Source: Silene conica (lineage: Eukaryota; Streptophyta; Magnoliopsida; Caryophyllales; Caryophyllaceae). Taken from it: 64,000 bases of DNA. Both the position numbers and the translations under genes were made by a program. Shown here piece after piece: positions 20,753 to 32,662 of this stretch. Every line of letters starts with the position of its first letter. The stretch's first letter is position 1. The stretch covers positions 21,918,247 to 21,982,246 of the forward strand of contig CM055319.2 in NCBI GenBank assembly GCA_029255685.2, in the 5' to 3' direction. The notes under the pieces were generated by a model. The model was given only the letters and a program-made list of their open reading frames with translations. It was not told the DNA's origin and ran no database searches.

Positions 20753-22881
20753 TGTAACACCCCCATTTATTTAAGGGCCTGAACTAGGACTCCTCAGATA
20801 AATAAGGGTGTTACCATCTCGGTTTCCCGAGGCAGTAGATACAAAGGAAGATAAACAGCACTTTAAATAAAGTTTAACTCAAAACATGTTCTTACATCCG
20901 TGTCCAAAAGTCTTAACAAAACAATAAAGTACAACTCATAAAAGACTGACTAAGATGGTCTAGACATCTAATCCGGTCTGGATCCAAGCTCTTACTCCCA
21001 TAGCTCCCCCCTTAGACTTAGCCACCTGTCAATCTGCTCCCCAATAATTTGGTTCATCACAGGTGATCACGAACACACAGGGTCAACCACGAGGTTGAGT
21101 AGGAAAAAGAATAAATAAATCAACAATATAATAAACTCCGCGCCGATCCAACACCATATATATACTCCGCACCGATCCACGCCATAAATACTCCGCACCG
21201 ATCCAACACCATAAATACTCCGCACCGATCCAACACCATAAATACTCCGCACCGATCCAACACCATATCACAAGGCCCATCATGAACACAATGTATTATA
21301 TCACAGAGTAATATATAGATAACACCATATAATGATCACACGATGTATGTAATAAACATGCTCAAAAACAAATAAGAACGGATTGCACATTATCAGATAC
21401 CAGTACTTTCCCCTACCTGAAATAGCAGGAAACGCAGATCAAACCAAAGCTTGCTTAGAAATGTTCCACACGAAACCCGCTACCTAAACAAATATTATTT
21501 AATTAATACACACCCTAATTCCTGTAATACGTATGCACATTCTATTTATAGAAACTCCCTATATCTAGAAAGCTTCCTAACAACCGAGGTTACCCAAATT
21601 AGTAACCTTCTAAATATAGTAACTTCTAAAAATAGTACTTTGATTTGAAATTCAAATGATTCTAAGTAAACATTAATACCCATGTCAAAACTTCCCTTAA
21701 TAAACAATAAAATCTTTATCTTTAATATCAAAATATAAATACCATAAATAACCATCACATTAAATAATAAATTGATAAAAGTAATAATATTAATAATAAT
21801 AATAATAATAAATATTAAAAAATAATAATAATAAAAGATGAAAAGAAGGACAACAACCCTTAAACACTCGACAGCCCCTTTACACGACAAACACCCCCTT
21901 TCACCGCTGCCTACCACCCCTTCGACCACCCACCAGCACCAGCTCCCAACACCACCGACCACCAACTGTCGCCACAACATCACCACCCCAGTCGACACCC
22001 CCTGTCGACTCTGACCAGAGCCTCCAAACCCAGCCTGACCCCTCGCCTGAGTTCCACACAGCCCGAAACAGACCCTAATCGTTCCCCTGAAACAACCCTT
22101 GCACCACCCATAACACCCACCAGTCTAAACCCCCGACAACCCCTTCTCGGACCATGGTGGTGCCACTGCTTAGACCTCCCCCGAGTCTTCAGTAGCACCA
22201 CCCCAAAACCACCTTCCCTGAACACGCAACTCTAACCGTGAAACAGGCCAACCAGCAGACTCTACGAACTCCCCTTTTTACACCACCCACGAAACTCGAC
22301 AACCACCGTGACCAACCCCCGACAACCCCTTAACCACCAGAAACATAGAAATGCAAAAACCATGGCAAACACGACACAGAACTCCCCCTCGAATAAGCAA
22401 CAAACACCCGAAGTTTAAGAACAGAATTACAAACGAAACCATAAAGCTGCGACTTACCTGTTTCTTGACTCAATTCGAAAGAACTAGACTGATCCAACAA
22501 CCGTGCAAAACTCCTTCTTCTGGGGTGTGGTGGCGGCTGAACAAACTAGGGTAAGAGTGGTATGTGTAGGTAGGTCAGAAAGTGAGTCGATGGGTTCTTA
22601 TAAGGCGGCTGGAAGAGGTGAGGGTGTGAGGGTTTCATTCTTTCATATTATGCGAGTCTTGGGCTGCGTGGTTTGGCACGGAAATCAAGGCCCAAGGCTC
22701 TCACCCAACAACCCCCAGATCGAACCCCACCAAGGACATGTCACATAAATAAGTGATCCCCAAATCGAATCCCATAACAAGCATGATACGAACCCATAGA
22801 CTTAAAAAACGAACTAAGGATAAAACCGATTGGTTAGTAGACAATTGTGATAAAATCGTGCCCAAAATTCGAGGTATTACA
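20753..22881 (-). repeat. 5' LTR of chromovirus copy 1
   Basis: Near-identical to 13297-15422. The differences seen are scattered single bases plus an ATT unit gained at about 21795. The five-unit 27-bp repeat is at 21135-21266. Confidence 0.95.
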
Positions 22882-22920
22882 TTTTGTTTGAGATTTTATT
22901 TGTAACTTTTTTCCCTGCAG

Positions 22921-23147
22921 TATGATAAATTATCACGAGTAACTGTCATGAGAGAATTTGTGGCACTTGTGTCAAATTTATTTGATGCAGTTGTTTCCTT
23001 CACGATGAATGATGGCTGGCCACTTAGGGTGTCAATCTATTGGTCCACCCAGAAGGAGTGTTCGTCATTTATCATTTATTTCTGATGAATGATAAGGAGA
23101 AGCTAGAGGAAATGTTGGCTAAGCTTTCGGAGGTTGTTGTCCCGAAG
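22921..23147 (+). pseudogene. Captured exon-like fragment in the Helitron, gene unknown
   Basis: Bounded by an acceptor (ttccctgcag, 22911-22920) and a donor (AAG/GTTTGT at 23148). The first half reads SRVTVMREFVALVSNLFDAV. After a frameshift near 23030 a second frame reads NLLVHPEGVFVIYHLFL and EKLEEMLAKLSEVVVPK. Both look like real protein, so this is probably one decayed host exon carried on the strand opposite to RepHel. I do not recognise the family. Confidence 0.45.
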
Positions 23148-23632
23148 GTTTGTTATACTATTTCATACTTGCGTCCTTCAGTTACTAATTTTCTGTAAGT
23201 ATTTGTTTCTATGCATCGTACTACTATGTTTCAGTGTCACGCTTTGTGGTTCCCCTGCATCATTCTGAACACTTCCACCAATAAAATCTACATATGAGTA
23301 ACAAAGACCATCATCACCTAGCCCCCTTCCACTGTCATACAATGAATCAGACATGCTTGTATTTCAAATTGTGTTAGATGTGACACTCTTATTTGGTCTT
23401 TCAGATGTTGAAAATTGTAAAGTCAAATTGATCTCAATTATATAAGTTAGTCAATAATAGTCATCAGTGAGTTTGGCTTTAACAATATTAGTCATCAGTA
23501 TATAATTTTAGTGGTTATGGTAGTAAATAAATTACAAAGCATATATAATATGAAGTTTTCCAAATACTATAAATTATCAAAAAAAGTCCGATTAACATAA
23601 TGGTGAAATGAATACGATAGACACTATAAATG
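23148..23632. other. Helitron sequence between captured exon and helicase stop; nothing recognised
   Basis: AT-rich and non-coding. It probably includes intron sequence of the captured gene and the 3' UTR of RepHel. Confidence 0.35.
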
Positions 23633-25709
23633 CTATAAATTCTCAAAAACTTCTTTGTATACTACGTTTTCTGTAGTATTGAGAATACGACGGTCGTGGT
23701 CGCATATTAGAATCTTTAGCCCCTTTTTGCTTGTGACCCTCGAGACAGCAACATATAGTTGACCATGACTAAATACCGGTCTTGGAAGATACAAACCAAC
23801 ATGCGAAAGAGACTGTCCTTGGCTTTTGTTGATAGTCATTGCATAAAAAATCATTACTGGAACTGTCTTCGCTGAAACTTTACGGGTAGTGTACTGGAGT
23901 CGGATGGGCTTAAACTCATACCGGGAGTGAATACCTTATGACCAGTATTTGTGCCCGATATAATGCTGGCTTTAATTATGTGGTTTCCGAGCTAGGTGAC
24001 CACTAATCTGGTACCATTGCAAAGGCCAGCGGATTGGTCAAGGTTTCTCATAAGCATGATAGGTACGCCAATCTTTAACGTAATCTCGGTGCTAGGAAGA
24101 CCAGAGCATCTGATAGAATTCAAGAACTCAGTTGAATATACATCCTCTTGATAACACGCGTACCCCTCTACCTTGCTTATACTATCTGAACTCAAGTAAA
24201 CTTTTCCATCTCCATCCATCTGTGATAGGACATACTCTTTAACCTTTGAAACTATCTCATTAGTAGGAGCTAGAATCGCCCTCTCTTGAAAATACTCGAC
24301 ATTCCACATATTCTCATGAATACATGGGTAAGTGTTTTCGACAATGGCCTCTATAGGATTGTTTGCTTCCTTTATTAAGATGTCATCTTCAATTGTTATA
24401 GTGGCTTCACCATCATTAGATTCTCCCGCCATTCCATCCCCGATTTTCAATATCCAATCTGAAAACTCTCTGATCTCATTAGGACTCGAACTCGAGCTCC
24501 CTAATTGAAGTCTCATGTTTTTTGTGAGCCTCAAAACCTTGCATGAATGCCATAGGTAAGAGGAGTTTAGTGCAGAATGCGCAATATCTTGTCTACTTCC
24601 TTTAGGTATAACAGGAAGAATTTGTCGAAAGTCCCCGCCAAATACGACCACCTTACCTTCAAACGATTTGTTTGCACTCTGGGGACGGTGAAAATGCATA
24701 ACATCCCTTAAACTTCTATCCAAAGCTTCAACACAAAATTTGTTAGTCATCGGAGCTTCATCCCAAATTATTAGTTTGGTTTTGATAAGGAGTCCGGTTA
24801 AATCAGAATCTGGTGTGATACGACTGCAAGTGGAGTCTTCGTTAATGTCTAGAGGAATGCTAAACGTAGAATGTGCAGTTTTACCATCGAGCAGTAACAA
24901 AGCCGCAATCCCACTTAATACGACCGGAAGAACAATCTCATCTCTAGATCGAATAGCCGTGCATAATATCTTCCATAAGAAAGTTTTACCAGTTCCACCA
25001 TGTTCGTAGACAAAGAAGATACCACCTTGGTCCTTATCCACCGCCGTCATTATGCTATCATATACCATTCTTTGCTCATCTGTCAAACGGGGGAGGATTT
25101 TGGTGTGTTCTTCTGCTAAGGATTTTTTGTCATAGCGTAGCTCTTCTGCCAGGAGCCTGTTACCAATATCTCTTGTTAGAAGATCATCTGGAACAACAAT
25201 GGTAGGGAACTTCTTAAGACTGCTACCGTTCCGTTGTAGTAATGTCTCAATTTCGATTAAAGTGTAGTTCTTGATTTCATCCTCGCTAAGTTGCAATCCT
25301 GAATGCATCGGTTTTCAATACAAATACGAATATTTTAACAGAGGTTGAACCTTTACTATTAAAAATTCATGTGTGAGTGCGTTACTAAGGGAAAGGATCA
25401 GCAAAAACGAATGAATATCTAAACTGGTATTTGGAAAAACCTTCTTTGCTTATATAAAATATCATCAGATAAGAAACGCCATGTTCTTTCCCACACTTCT
25501 TCCGGCCTTGATACACTTCCAGAAGTTAAGAGCATCACAAAGAGGCTTCGTAAATAAGTTGTTTTTCCCCATCGACTTGCCTCTATTATACCGTCAATGT
25601 ACTTTTTATCATCGTCTAGTAAACCGTGTAAGTAACACGCATCTTTGAAAGTATTGCATGATTTACCGTCAACTTTCCGAATATCTTCATAACATGTAGG
25701 GACTTTCAC
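23633..25709 (-). pseudogene. Helitron PIF1-like helicase domain of RepHel
   Basis: 5'-to-3' DNA helicase half of the Helitron transposase. It begins around 25709 (YEDIRKVDGKSCNTF; EEVWERTWRFLSDDILYKQR). After a short intron-like gap the ORF 23992-25308 carries Walker A HGGTGKT (residues 103-109), Walker B IIWDEAP (D183, E184), VFGGDFRQILPV and LCNGTRLVV. The C-terminal helicase motif FAMT-like ([13 protein letters not shown]) and AVSRV are at 23633-23854. A TAG at 23992 (after RLVVT) and a frameshift near 23880 break the frame. The usual Gly in the residue before HGGTGKT is Glu here (VYEHGG). Known PIF1-like helicases unwind DNA for rolling-circle transposition; this copy is inactive. Confidence 0.9.
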
Positions 25710-25774
25710 ATGGTTTAGTAGGTTCCTCAGGTAATAACGTTCACCAGATCCAGGAGAAGCGTGATATACTCGAC

Positions 25775-28215
25775 CTATTGAAAAAGCTTTTCGTCGCGGT
25801 TTCCAGCATTCACATGAATTAGCTTTCCAAACAATTTTTTTTTTGGAAAATCCGCATACGTCAATGTCTTAGCTTCAGCATATTTCTTGTTACATTCCAT
25901 CCAAGATGCAAACATTGATTCATCAATAGAGCGCTTCTCCAGTAAAACATCAAGCGAGTCTTCCTCATTGTACACGATACTCTGTTCGCCTGGAAGATGA
26001 AAATTTAACCTTTGAACTGACGGTGTTCTATAGTGTATATCGAACCCAAAAATCCTCCAGGCCGCTTCACACACTGAGATATATCGACAATCATAGTACA
26101 TTTTTATCTCATCCACGTCGTCGGGGTTAGAAGTGGAGACGACCAGAATAACACGATCATTGCCCTTATTTATATACTTAATCAAATACTTGATGGAGTT
26201 TGATTGATTACACCATTCCACATTAATGTGTGCGTGGTATTTCAAGAGAAACTTTGGATTGTATGGGATGACATATCTATTGTCAAGTTCAACATCACCC
26301 TTTTTAACCTTTGCACCGTTATCTCTTCTTCTGTACACCAGATAGCCTTCATTGTCGACAGTGGTTGTGGGATTGTGCGCTTTTGGAAAGTGTTTTAAGC
26401 ACTTGCCATTTTCTGTGCATGTGGCATCAAGCTTAGCAGTGTCGCAAGGTCCGTGCATCATCAATTCCTTAACAACCTCATATAACCTCGGATTTTTATC
26501 TCTGTCCGGTATCTCGGCAGAAATGATTCTGTCAATAGATTCCGGATTTGGGAACTTATCATCACGGTGCAAGAAGAGAAGAATGTGTGCATGGGGTAGA
26601 CCGCGTTTTTGAAACTCTATCGTGTACATCACTGCATAGAAAGTTACAGACATTTAGTTAATTAGACATTAAATATGATAATTGTAGTACAACGCTTATA
26701 ATTTTGAAGCAATAGATAAGCACAAACGAAATCAGATCCAAATGTCGACTAACCTGCTTGCACCTTGCCAAATAGCTTGTTATGTTTCAAATCTCTTATC
26801 AATTGATCTAGCTTTATCTTGAACACTCTACAAAGAATATTTGTCCTATCCTCTGGTCGCACACCTATCCTTTTAACAAATCTGGTGATCTCTGGCCATT
26901 TGGGGTTGCAAGTGAATGTTATAAATAAATCGGGGAACCCAAACTCCTTGCAAGTAGCCATGGCATCTTGGTAGTTTTGGATCATGTATCTAGCTGACCC
27001 AGTGAATGATGAAGGTAACACTATACGTCTTCCTATAGCTGAAATATTGGTAATTCCTCGAGCTAGAGATTCTTTCAATGTTGTATATTTGTCTACTCGT
27101 AGAAGTTTCTGATTGCGGCGCATGAAATTTAGCCTCTCTGTTTCAATCATCGTGTAAGCGTCAACTAAAAATTGCTGAAACAATCTCCGAGCTATTTACA
27201 TAATGGAATTTTCACATTTCCTTTCCATAATTCTGAAGCCAAAGAACTCTCCCGTTGTTGTTCTGACGCGTTTTTTGGATTTTCTTCGCAGGGCGAGTCT
27301 TCTGTTAGGAAATTTGGTGATTCTGCATGTTGAATATCAGTACTATAACCATCCTCACCATGTGGAAAAAACAAGGGGTATTGGAGCACAAGATAAGACA
27401 GATGCAGCTCGTTTATTCTCTTCAACAAACCTGTTTGCGTCTCAACAATTATATCCCTCTCATCAACTCCACAACCAATATCTCCAACTATAAGAGCTGC
27501 CACTTCAGATGCAGTCGGAAGATTGTATGTCCTTCCATCTTTTGCCCTTGTTCCAATGAGTCGCGATTTTATGTCTAACATGTGCTTCAATTTCTCCATT
27601 ATATCAGTGTCAAATGCATCTGGATTATTTGGGCTAAATAAATGCAATTTGATAACGTTGTTAGTACGTGCAAATTATGAATAGAACAAATCAGTAAGAA
27701 ATAATAAATTGAATTGATGAAAATGAAATACGACATATTATACTAATTATATAATTGTCTCGATATATTTACCTCACAGCTCGCTGTCTATTGGCGACCT
27801 CATCTTCGGTGTCATAGATGTATAGTTGCGTGAATTTTGGAGGTTTTCCTTCTGGTGGCAGAAGGCTCCCTATGCTGTGATAATTTTGACCCCTTAATCT
27901 GAATGAGTAGGGTGAGCGCCCTCGGTTAACACTCCTATCAATTCTTCCGCCCATCGATGTAAAAGAAAACATCATGTTGTATGCTCGAATGTTTTCTAGG
28001 AAGTGTTTTCCTTTGGCATCCTTGACAGTAAACAACTCTTTCAGTGTTGTTGGGGGGTCTTTGAGTCTGGGAAGTTTTACTTTTCCTTTCATGCAACATA
28101 GCGAAAACTTTGGATGAAGTGATTTTCTATCTTTCCGAACTCCTTCTTCAAACCACATCATTGCTCCACAAGACTCACAACACTCTGTTGGATCTCCAAT
28201 ATCCCAATAATCTTT
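25775..28215 (-). pseudogene. Helitron HUH-Y2 Rep domain of RepHel
   Basis: Nuclease half of the Helitron transposase, in several exons or frames. Segment 27769-28215 has a zinc-binding-like CCESCGAMMWF and FSLCC, then the Helitron_like_N pattern (FLENIRAYNMMFSFTSMGG; YHSIGSLLPPEGKPPKF). Segments 27192-27647 and 26749-27183 continue it (PLFFPHGEDGY; QNYQDAMATCKEFGFPDLF). ORF 25775-26653 has the HUH motif H21-A-H23 (GLPHAHILLF) and the two catalytic tyrosines Y156 and Y160 (KYLIKYINKG). A GT donor follows the first segment at about 27769. A frameshift near 25795 separates it from the helicase half. Metal-binding and tyrosine residues are all kept. Confidence 0.9.
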
Positions 28216-30035
28216 GAAAATAAAATATTAATTTGTAATACTATAAAACAAAATTATAGAACATAATAACTAATTAAGTTTGGTTCCACATAAATACCTT
28301 TGTCGAATGCAGGTAAATCGCCGTGTTCTTTAGCATATATAATTTGAAGAAGTTAAAATTCAGTAAATGTGTATATTATGCATACTAATTTTTACTTTAA
28401 AAGAAATAGAGATGAAACGTCTTTCATATCACCTTTTTCCGACTCCCCATCGTCATCGTCATCGTCATCGTCATTGTCATACTCGCATTCTGGTTACAAA
28501 TTTACATTTATTAATACGGGTATTATGTGGTTGCTAACTATGAAATTGCTAAAGCTATAAAACAAATATTAGTAGGTTATTACCACCATTATCACTGTTA
28601 GAGTGCAGCATATCATTGGAATTATTGGTTATATTGGTGTCTGCAACACGACCACTTTCACCTGTAATATTGTCCGTTAAACAATTGATTTTAGTGACGC
28701 ATGTGAAAATTAAATATTTTAAAGTCTGCATATTTAATGTCAAAAATAGGTTGGAATACCTCTTTCGTATGTCGTTCGACATCCATACTCTTGAGAATTT
28801 ATCAATTGAGTACCTTCTGAGAATGTTGTATGTGAGGAAAGTATATATATGATATGTAACATTCGCATATTGATGAAAAGTAGTACAAAATGTGACGTAT
28901 ACTTACCGGAATTGGTTATTGTGAAATCGCAAGAATTAGCAAGGTTTTTTTTGCTAGATTTTGAAAAATCTGACTGTCTTGAATTCTATACTTTTCGGAT
29001 GTGAGAGGTAAGCTTTTTTCCACTGAGGTTGAAGCACAAGTAAATTCACATGAATTAGCAACATTTTTTTTTTATAAACTTTGAATAACTCTATTGTTTT
29101 GAATTGTGATCTTCTCTGGTGTAAAAGGTGGACTTCTTTCCACTAAAGTTGTTGTACTTTCATTTAATTGTGTTCGAGTCTGAGTTGTATGAGTTGTTAA
29201 TGCTCCTTCATTGATAGTTTGTCGCCTACTACATTGTTCTATTTTTACAAAATGGAGCCTCATGCATTTAGAAATATATATCTTCAATCTTCTTCACTCT
29301 GCGTAATACATAGTAAGAATAAAAGTACCATTGGAAATACCTGACAATGGAGTTTGAGGTGCTTGTAGTCTTCTTATATGTGGTGAAGCACAACTGTCGA
29401 CAACAGTCGTAACAGCCGCAACTGTGTTCTCTATTGGTTTGCAAAATGTTAATAGTAGTATAATTAAATAGTAAGACTATTATATATCATAGATCGTATC
29501 CTCAAACCATTAGAAATGTCGCGCAATGGGGTTCTAAGTGTCGTTGGACTGCCCAAAGTTGGTAACGACCGTTCTCTACAGATTGTAAAAAGTTTGTTTA
29601 ATACCATTACTTGATTATCTATTATCTCTTATCTGTATAAATTTGTGCATACAAAGGTGTAGTTAAAAGTACCTTGATTATCAAGTGTAGTTCGCTGGCA
29701 CTTTGTATGCAATATTGTTCGTCTGGTTTGTCTTGAAAGATTACAACTATCAACTTTATAATGTGTTGGATCCATTTTTCCAATATTATCAACTATCAAT
29801 TAGAGGTAGGTGAAGACAATGGTGGAATTAAATTGTGATGTGCTGAAAATATAGGCAGTAAAAAAGATCAGTTATATTATTATGTGCGGAGATATTAAAA
29901 GATTACAGTTGTTCAATTGTTTAAAATATGGTAATAAATAGTCATCTATGGTATGAAATGAAATCCAAGAATTTGAGAAATAAAATATTAATCACCGGAA
30001 TAAAAACAATAATATTTTTCTGTTTCACATTGCAG
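28216..30035 (-). other. Helitron region upstream of Rep: small exons and introns, no firm gene
   Basis: Probably the N-terminal exons and introns of RepHel on the minus strand. One short piece at about 28425-28490 encodes an Asp-rich run ending in GESEKGDM, produced by an ATCGTC repeat (28447-28475). Exon limits are unclear and the rest is AT-rich. Confidence 0.4.
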
Positions 30036-30696
30036 GGTGAAACCGTTGATTATATACCATTTGAAGAACATGTTTTTGGTGAAGACGGAAAAAGACAGAG
30101 AGGAAGCAATGGATGCCGGAAGTATCGGTATTGACACCGAGGAACCTCAGATACAATTTTATGTATTGTCTGGCCTTGTTTAAGCTGTGGTTACGCCAAT
30201 TGCTGCCATTCATATTGGTCTTATTTGCATTCTCCTATCTCGTGCATCGCCATCAGGTATTGGACAATATATACAACGTATCTCGTGTATTAGTATCGCT
30301 ATTTCATTGTCTGTCATTTCAATGTAATAATTTTCGTGTTTTGTAGATCATAAACGTCTACAGCCAGGAATACGAAAGTGCAGTGGGTTTCTGGCCTGAT
30401 GTCTATGGGCGTATTATTAATGCAATGGTTTTCTCTCAGTTGCTCTTAATGGGGTTACTAAGCACAAAGCACGCTGCATCTTCAACGCCCTTCCTCGTCG
30501 TACTTCTGATTCTCATTTGATGGTATAATAGGTTCTGCAAGGCGCGTTTAGAGCCAGCTTTCAAGACATATCCTATGCAGGTTAGCTTGAAAACACCATT
30601 TTTCCTTCTTTTTTTCTTATTTTTTGAAAAACGTTCCTCGTTATTTGTCACTGTCTTACCCGATAGGCGATACCTCAAACGCTCTCCTCATGACAG
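30036..30696 (+). pseudogene. Captured OSCA/CSC1-like channel gene fragment with its intron
   Basis: Part of a host gene for an osmosensitive calcium-permeable channel of the OSCA/CSC1 (DUF221, RSN1_7TM) family, carried on the strand opposite to RepHel. Exon 30036-30256 (acceptor ttgcag, donor CAG/GTATTG) reads KPLIIYHLKN, LVKTEKDREEAMDAGSIG and, after a frameshift, LLPFILVLFAFSYLVHRHQ. The intron 30257-30346 ends in ttgtag. Exon 30347-30580 reads IINVYSQEYESAVGFWPDVY, FSQLLLMGLLSTKHAASST and RFCKARLEPAFKTYP, with one TGA. A decayed next exon may lie at about 30660-30696. The kept intron shows that genomic DNA was captured, not mRNA. In plants the family sits in the plasma membrane; this piece covers only a few of its membrane helices. 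Confidence 0.85.
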
Positions 30697-30761
30697 GGTA
30701 AGGGATACTCCGATTGAACCTTTTTCCGTATTTTCATATATTGTGTGCTAAATCTTATCAG

Positions 30762-31250
30762 AATTTGGATGAAGCTCATAGTAGTCTGGTTTGCATGTTG
30801 CTGCTGGATCGGGTCTGGCTGAATAATGTGCTACACTGGTAGGCGTTTCAGTCTCCAAGTTAGTTTGAATTCCTTCATTTTTATAGTTGTCATGGTGTTA
30901 CTAAGTCCATATTGGAGGATTCCTCTGATTCTTCTCTTCATATTTTTATATCTGTACACTAGATCGAAGATTGAATTTACATACAAAGGTGTTGGAGAAG
31001 GGTAACTCTCAAATCAGTGTGATTAATTAAAACTTCTTGATGGCTTGCTGAAATTTTAAAAGGCTGGACAGTAGTACACGTTTGCAACTCGAGACTTGGT
31101 AGTTGAGTTTTGGCTATTAGTATTTTTGCCAGGATGACTCAAAAGCTTGGATATATGGTTTAATTCTTGTCTTTATGTTTTTTTTTTGTGCAGGTTAGGC
31201 AGTATGCGGGATACCGTGAACGTGAGCATTGTTTATGATGTCCCTGCAGA
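30762..31250 (+). pseudogene. Two further exon-like pieces, possible second captured gene
   Basis: Piece 30762-30838 (after cttatcag, before GGTAGG) and piece 31194-31250 (after ttttttttgtgcag, before GTAAGT) join in frame across good splice sites. The first reads LDEAHSSLVCMLLLDRVW, the second GSMRDTVNVSIVYDVPA. I do not recognise the protein. It could be a downstream part of another host gene or chance. Confidence 0.35.
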
Positions 31251-31558
31251 GTAAGTGATTATCATAGAAACTGATTCTTGTGTGATTAGTCCCTTCAACT
31301 TATCCAATTCAGGAAAAGTGTCTAAAACTCTTAATGCAACCGAAATTTATTTATTGCAAGAACAAAAATATTATATTTTCCCTAAAGTCACCAGAGGCCG
31401 ATGATTCTAATTATTGGCTTAACAGAGATCCCTAACAGTTCGTACCATAAAAAATAATGTATCAAAACCAAATCAAGATAACATCGTAAGAGTTTGAAAA
31501 ACATGAAAACTATGAAAGTAGATAACTAAAATATGTTATAGTATTGGTCGAAATAGGT

Positions 31559-32662
31559 CTAAGCTGACTTTCCGACCGACTTTGCCTCATCTAGAGCATG
31601 CTTCTTTGTGGTGCTTAACTGTGCATCATCTTCATATTCATATGCATCTAGCGAACGTTTTGTCGGCGTGATGTTCACAAAGCTCGTGACGCACTCATCC
31701 TCAAGAGTACTTTGGATGGACTCCTGAGACATAATTGATAATTAGAAACAAATAGATCTGATATATTTTGAATCAATATTATCTATGTAATTTGTATTGA
31801 GTTTGAAATATCACATTTTCTTTACCATTTTGAACTATGCTCTCTTCTCGGGAATCCACTTCCAAAGAGTCTTTCTGTCAAATTAATAGATAACAAATAT
31901 GAGCAATTGTTTAGCCTATTTAATAGTAAAGTATCAATGACGCTTATAACATATTTAAACCTGTGATGTTTTGCAGGTTTCAAGGTATTTCAGTATTAGA
32001 TCTTTATCCTCGGAAAGTTTATTGACACCATAAGATTTCCAGCCTTTGTAAGGTTATACTTTTCATCAACCTTGACTTTGAATATGAATCTTCTGTTTAG
32101 TAATACGTTAAGTTCACTTGGATGTGCATTTGGATCCCCATGCTGTAATTCGAGAATGTCAGTTATTAAAAAAGTAATATAGTTGTTTGTGTATGTAGTA
32201 CAATACCACCGATTAAAATTTTAATTTTAATCTAAAGTAGTAATACATACAATTGTTTCTTTTCTACAGTAATATGAACCTTAAGTTGGTTGTCTCGTAG
32301 TTGTTTTGCTGATTGCTTGACCAAATCAGTAGCTTGAGTATCAAATAGTATGAAGGTTACATTTCCGGTATGATCGACAACTTTAACTCTTACTTTATAC
32401 CTACATAAGAATTCATTTAAGACAGTTTGAATGGAGTATGGAGTAGATTATAGAAGAGTCTGCTTTACGTTTATCTCAATGACTCAAATTTGACGAACCT
32501 GAGAATGACATATTTAGCATATCCTTCACATTTTCCAGTACATAACCATTTCTCTTTATCGTCTAACTCCATTGTTGATCTACATTTTTTACATCTCTCA
32601 ATGTACCACTTAAATTCCGTATCGATTGCTGTTATAGTGGCCAAGGTAACAAAATATCTCTC
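31559..32662 (-). pseudogene. Helitron RPA1-like protein, C-terminal exons (5' part cut off by Athila)
   Basis: Homologue of the large subunit of replication protein A, which binds single-stranded DNA; plant Helitrons are known to carry such genes. Exon 32499-32662 reads RYFVTLATITAIDTEFKW with a zinc ribbon (CKKC at about 32580, then CTGKC), as in the RPA1 DNA-binding domain C. It joins in phase, with a GT donor and AG acceptor, to exon 32252-32401 (GNVTFILFDTQATDLVKQ). Another exon near 31985-32145 reads HPSELNVLLNRRFIFKVKV. The last, from about 31720, ends TPTKRSLDAYEYEDD...KSVGKSA at TAG 31559-31561. No damage is obvious in these exons, but the N-terminal OB folds are missing, because the Athila element sits just upstream, apparently in an intron. 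Confidence 0.85.

Larger units (their letters stand above)
13297..22881 (-). mobile_element. Chromovirus (Ty3/gypsy) copy 1, nearly intact, TSD TTTTG
   Basis: Full-length LTR retrotransposon on the minus strand: 5' LTR 20753-22881, tRNA-iMet type PBS 20738-20749, one gag-pol frame 20189-15591 ending in a chromodomain, two polypurine tracts, 3' LTR 13297-15422. The 5-bp duplication TTTTG is at 13292-13296 and 22882-22886. By eye the two LTRs differ at only about a dozen bases plus one 3-bp indel in 2.13 kb, so the insertion is recent. Two stop codons interrupt the ORF and there is no frameshift. It sits inside the Helitron. Confidence 0.95.
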
